In this document: positions 15,438 through 17,658 of the stretch, piece after piece
How positions within the stretch are numbered: position 1 is the first letter of the stretch
How the letters are laid out: each line of letters starts with the position of its first letter
Program-made: the position numbers and the translations under genes
The notes under the pieces: generated by a model
What the model saw: only the letters and a program-made list of their open reading frames with translations
What the model was told of the DNA's origin: nothing
The model's database searches: none
NCBI GenBank assembly: GCA_005879255.1
Contig: VBKY01000241.1
Coordinates: 1 to 17,658 of the forward strand
Source: Deltaproteobacteria bacterium
GTDB taxonomy: Bacteria; Desulfobacterota_B; Binatia; UBA9968
Length of the DNA: 17,658 nt
Reading direction: 5' to 3'

Positions 15438-16607
15438 CTAGAGTCCCATGCGATACAACCGGTTTGCATTTTCACGGCCGACTTTGCGCTGCACGTCAGA
15501 GGTTACTCCGGCGCCAATGCGCTCCATCGTCTGTTGAGAATAGGGCCACGTCGTATTGCCATGCGGATAGTCACTCGCCCACATGAAATTGTCGGCGCCG
15601 AAAACCGGCGTTGTAAGCATACCCGCGCGATCGTCCTGGAAGGTAAACCAAGCATGGCGTTTCATGTAGTCGCCGGGCGCCATCTTGAGCTTGACATCCG
15701 AGCCATAGGCGGTGGCGCGTCCATAACGGTAATTGGCCTGTTCGTACATGATCGCGACCCAGCCGACATCGTACTCCGTACAAACCACCTTGAGGTTGGG
15801 ATGGCGATCGAAAGCACCGGAAAACATCAGGTGGCTAATGAAACCTGTCGCCGTCGCGATCCGTTGCGCGCCGAAAAAATCACTCGATCCCTCCGCGGTC
15901 AAGCGCTGAAACCCGAACCAGCGCGGTTTGATTCCCTGGGCCGGCCCTCCGAGATGAATGTGAACGACCATCTCGTTATCCTCCGCGGCATTCCAGATCG
16001 GCTCGTAAACCGGATCATAGTAACCGCCGTCCTTGATCGCGTAAGGAATCTGCACTGCTTTGAAGCCGAGTGCGGCGTATTCTCGGATATCTTGTGCCGC
16101 TTTTTCCGGATCGAGAATCGAAATCAGGGCAACCCCAACGAGGCGTTTTGGGTCGTAGCTGCAAAATTCGTGGAGCCACGCGTTGTAAGAGCGAAAGATG
16201 GCGCGCTGAAACGCGCCGTCGGTGAGACCGTAGAAAAATCTCCCGACACTGGCAAACAGCACTTCGGCGGCGACGCCGTCGGTTTCCTGATCCTTGACCC
16301 GCGCGGCCGGTTCCCAGGACGCGGGAAAATCTTCGTATTTAAAATTCTCGTGAAAATGGATGCGCTGGTAGTGTTTGTCCAGATCGACACTGCCGAGACC
16401 TCCGGGCTTGCTCACGACGTGCCCAATCGAATAGTTGGAGCAAGGACTAGGGGGAAGCCCGTCCGTTATCACCCAGATTCCCTTGAATCCCTCCGGATCT
16501 TTGACAACCTTCGGTGCTCTGTCCCCGTACTCCTGCTGCACTCTTGCCCATGCCGCGGGGGGCTCGTTTATATGGCCATCAGCGGAAATTAACTTAAAAT
16601 TGACCAT
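15438..16607 (-). CDS. ACMSD-type metal-dependent amidohydrolase (amidohydrolase_2 family)
   Basis: A 389-residue TIM-barrel hydrolase/decarboxylase of the amidohydrolase_2 family (relatives: ACMS decarboxylase, gamma-resorcylate decarboxylase). Start ATG 16607 is chosen because AAGGAG precedes it and because SADGHINEP (the D-x-H metal motif, Asp10 and His12) then lies at the N-terminus as in the family; the ORF is open back to 16673. Other motifs are DNEMVVHIHLGG (metal histidine), VCTEYDVGWVAIMYEQANY and the C-terminal WASDYPHGNTTWPYS (metal aspartate). It probably decarboxylates or hydrolyses a small aromatic or unsaturated acid. It is the first gene of the minus-strand block, so the promoter should lie in 16608-16933. 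Confidence 0.9.
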   Translation of the reverse strand: MVNFKLISADGHINEPPAAWARVQQEYGDRAPKVVKDPEGFKGIWVITDGLPPSPCSNYSIGHVVSKPGGLGSVDLDKHYQRIHFHENFKYEDFPASWEPAARVKDQETDGVAAEVLFASVGRFFYGLTDGAFQRAIFRSYNAWLHEFCSYDPKRLVGVALISILDPEKAAQDIREYAALGFKAVQIPYAIKDGGYYDPVYEPIWNAAEDNEMVVHIHLGGPAQGIKPRWFGFQRLTAEGSSDFFGAQRIATATGFISHLMFSGAFDRHPNLKVVCTEYDVGWVAIMYEQANYRYGRATAYGSDVKLKMAPGDYMKRHAWFTFQDDRAGMLTTPVFGADNFMWASDYPHGNTTWPYSQQTMERIGAGVTSDVQRKVGRENANRLYRMGL

Positions 16608-16933
16608 CCTCTTCTCCTTCCAGCAATCACAAGCAATCGCCGTTTCGACACAGCCTGCCTGTAGCACCGACACGGTTCAAGAATCAAGGTGAACCGTTGT
16701 GAAAATAGACCGGAATTTCTCAGCTATTCGTTGTAGGTATGTGCCGCGGGATCTCGGTTCACTCAACGCGCCAGTTGCGCAACAGTCAATTGCAATAAAT
16801 GCCCCTAGGGCGAAATGAGAAGGGTTCGAGTATGAGAATGAAACTTCGTCAAGCAGCGGGAGAACAAGAACTGCAGGAAAGTAGAGTCAACACGCAAAAC
16901 ATAGTAAACACTACACTGATTCATAACTCTAAA
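16608..16933. other. Gene-poor intergenic region upstream of the amidohydrolase operon
   Basis: About 325 bases without a credible gene; the stretch around 16860-16945 looks richer in A+T than its surroundings. It must hold the start of transcription for the minus-strand operon. I saw TTGACT hexamers on the minus strand but no -10 at proper spacing, so no promoter is called. A short palindrome TTGCGCAA lies near 16786. No repeat of the heptad type is present. Confidence 0.4.
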
Positions 16934-17218
16934 TTACTGTAAATCTATCGTAGCCATCTTCGGCGTGCCGTTTACAGAAGCGACGCGGATCAGTTGTTGT
17001 AATAAACGGCGAACTGAACTCTGCTCCAAAGCCAGCCTCTCTCCGTTCAGAAGTGGAATCTTCCCTTGCTGTGGCTCGGTGCGAGCGGGGACAACCGCGT
17101 CCCATACGGGATTGACGGTTTCGTCTAGGATCTCTTGCAACTACGGCGAGCCACGGCTGCCACACTCCGGGTACTCGCGTCCAAGTTCGACGATATGCTT
17201 ATCAAAGGAAGGTGTCAT
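16934..17218 (-). pseudogene. Broken FdhE-like (formate dehydrogenase accessory) N-terminal fragment
   Basis: ATG 17218 overlaps the lipoprotein stop as ATGA, the layout of a translationally coupled gene, and starts MTPSFDKHIVELGREYPE. The frame meets TAG at 17141-17143. Between about 17165 and 17141 a neighbouring frame gives WQPWLAVV, and then the original frame resumes with QEILDETVNPVWDAVVPA and GKIPLLNGERLALE, to RLLQQLIRVASVNGTPKMA, ending at TAA 16934. Read with two compensating indels this is one continuous protein. It resembles, by memory only, the N-terminal region of FdhE-type proteins, in which a WDAVVP-like phrase is followed by a leucine-rich helix and, later, zinc-binding CxxC motifs. 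Those zinc motifs are missing, so the gene is truncated or decayed. The NrfD-type neighbour fits a molybdenum oxidoreductase context. Identity is uncertain. Confidence 0.38.
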
Positions 17219-17445
17219 CGGCGGCTCATCTCATCCGCCTGGCGGGCAGGTTCCAAAGGCGGATGTTTGGCGCTGATAATCTGCGGGGTTTTCCAGAAAG
17301 GTTGTGAGCCTTCGTGCATTTCCACAACTTTACCTCGGTTGCCGACGTCGGCTCCCGGACCGCCGCCGCGGGTACGCTGGGTCTCCGGGCTGTCGCAGGC
17401 GGCCAGAGCGGTAAAAGCGATCAACACCGCTAGCATAAGATTCAT
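17215..17445 (-). CDS. Small lipoprotein in an NrfD operon (unrecognised)
   Basis: A 76-residue protein with a type II signal peptide: MNLMLAVLIAFTALAAC, lipobox LAAC with Cys17 as the acylated residue. The mature part begins DSPETQRTRGGGPGADVGNR and contains MHEGSQPFWKTP and AKHPPLEPA; it is proline- and charge-rich with no known domain. ATG 17445 lies one base after the NrfD-type stop, and AGGAG inside the upstream gene serves as SD, so the two are translationally coupled. It is probably a lipid-anchored periplasmic accessory subunit of the same respiratory complex (inference from position). Confidence 0.75.
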   Translation of the reverse strand: MNLMLAVLIAFTALAACDSPETQRTRGGGPGADVGNRGKVVEMHEGSQPFWKTPQIISAKHPPLEPARQADEMSRR

Positions 17446-17446
17446 C

Positions 17447-17658
17447 TCACACTCCTTGAGCGGAGAAGACGATGACCAGCCGGAGAATGAGGCCGCCGAC
17501 CAGCACCAGCGCGGCAGTGGTCGTCATGTCATGCACGCCGTGCTTCTCGCCGCGCCAATAGAGCAGCAGCGGCAGCAACATGCCGATACCGATTACGCCG
17601 ATCAATAGGAGCAAACCCCAGGCATTCAGCCAGGCACGAGCGACCGGACCGAGAGATA
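17447..17658 (-). CDS. NrfD/PsrC-type membrane subunit of a respiratory oxidoreductase (partial, C-terminus only)
   Basis: Seventy codons enter from the right edge and end at TGA 17447-17449. Two transmembrane helices can be read: ARAWLNAWGLLLIGVIGIGM followed by LLPLLLYW, and TTTAALVLVGGLILRLVIVF ending SAQGV. The LxxVGGxxLRxVIVxxxQ wording is the typical C-terminal end of NrfD/polysulfide-reductase PsrC subunits, which are multi-helix proteins that pass electrons between quinones and an iron-sulfur partner. The rest of the protein and its Fe-S and molybdopterin partners lie outside the window. It is directly followed by the lipoprotein gene with a one-base gap. Confidence 0.72.
   Translation of the reverse strand, partial: SLGPVARAWLNAWGLLLLIGVIGIGMLLPLLLYWRGEKHGVHDMTTTAALVLVGGLILRLVIVFSAQGV

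Noticed and set aside
14121..16592. 823-codon plus-strand ORF across the MmgE/PrpD and ACMSD-type genes
   Set aside because: It spans two well-supported minus-strand genes and the gap between them, has no recognisable domain, and has a composition typical of an antisense frame in G+C-rich codons.
16780..16800. Minus-strand TTGACT with palindrome TTGCGCAA as promoter/operator
   Set aside because: No -10 hexamer lies at suitable spacing and the palindrome is short enough to be chance.
17141..17143. In-frame TAG in the FdhE-like ORF as a pyrrolysine or readthrough codon
   Set aside because: A neighbouring frame carries a better protein segment exactly across the TAG, so paired indels are the simpler explanation.

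Overview
The window is a piece of a chromosome from an uncultured, free-living bacterium. G+C looks moderate by eye. The gene content is catabolic: several periplasmic substrate-binding proteins, amidohydrolases, an amidase, two MmgE/PrpD proteins, a PuuE-type deacetylase, a luciferase-like monooxygenase, and the edge of an NrfD-type respiratory operon. This mix is common in soil, sediment and groundwater lineages of the Tectomicrobia, Desulfobacterota-like or Rokubacteria-like kind. No marker gene is present, so I do not assign a phylum. No rRNA, tRNA, CRISPR array or transposase was seen.

Layout. (1) 1-4832, all minus strand, transcribed right to left: a Fe3+-type substrate-binding protein (SBP), an LLM flavin-dependent oxidoreductase, a CapA-family metallophosphatase, and a second SBP that runs off the left edge. 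Each of the three gaps in this row holds a short inverted-repeat element built from tandem 7- or 8-base units. (2) 4833-5306, a divergent intergenic region. (3) 5307-9441, plus strand: a third SBP, an SsnA/Atz-type amidohydrolase broken by one frameshift, a 64-residue GatC/AtzG-like protein and an amidase. This is a plausible uptake-and-hydrolysis operon for an amide or ring-nitrogen compound. (4) 9442-9627, a palindromic MITE/REP-like repeat between convergent operons. (5) 9628-16607, minus strand, read from the right: ACMSD-type amidohydrolase, MmgE/PrpD, NMT1/TauA-type SBP, a second MmgE/PrpD, a degenerate CopG-type antitoxin, PuuE-like deacetylase, and an Asp/Glu-racemase-family protein lacking both usual catalytic cysteines. 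(6) 16608-17658: a gene-poor stretch, a broken FdhE-like ORF, a small lipoprotein, and the C-terminal end of an NrfD/PsrC-type membrane subunit.

How the parts may work together. The two catabolic blocks each pair one SBP with hydrolases, and no ABC permease or ATPase is visible, so transport would rely on components encoded elsewhere. The substrates are unknown. Hydantoin-, ureide-, triazine- or pyrimidine-like compounds fit the enzyme classes, but this is inference.

The most unusual material is non-coding. Elements at 983-1046 and 2489-2562 have identical architecture: four heptads, a centre ending in GTTCCGAC, then four inverted heptads. Their heptad sequences are nearly unrelated. A related octad version lies at 3670-3740. 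A second theme is that at least four loci (CapA, the SsnA-like amidohydrolase, the antitoxin, the FdhE-like ORF) read through conserved protein sequence only if small indels are corrected. This points either to real decay or to an indel-prone assembly.
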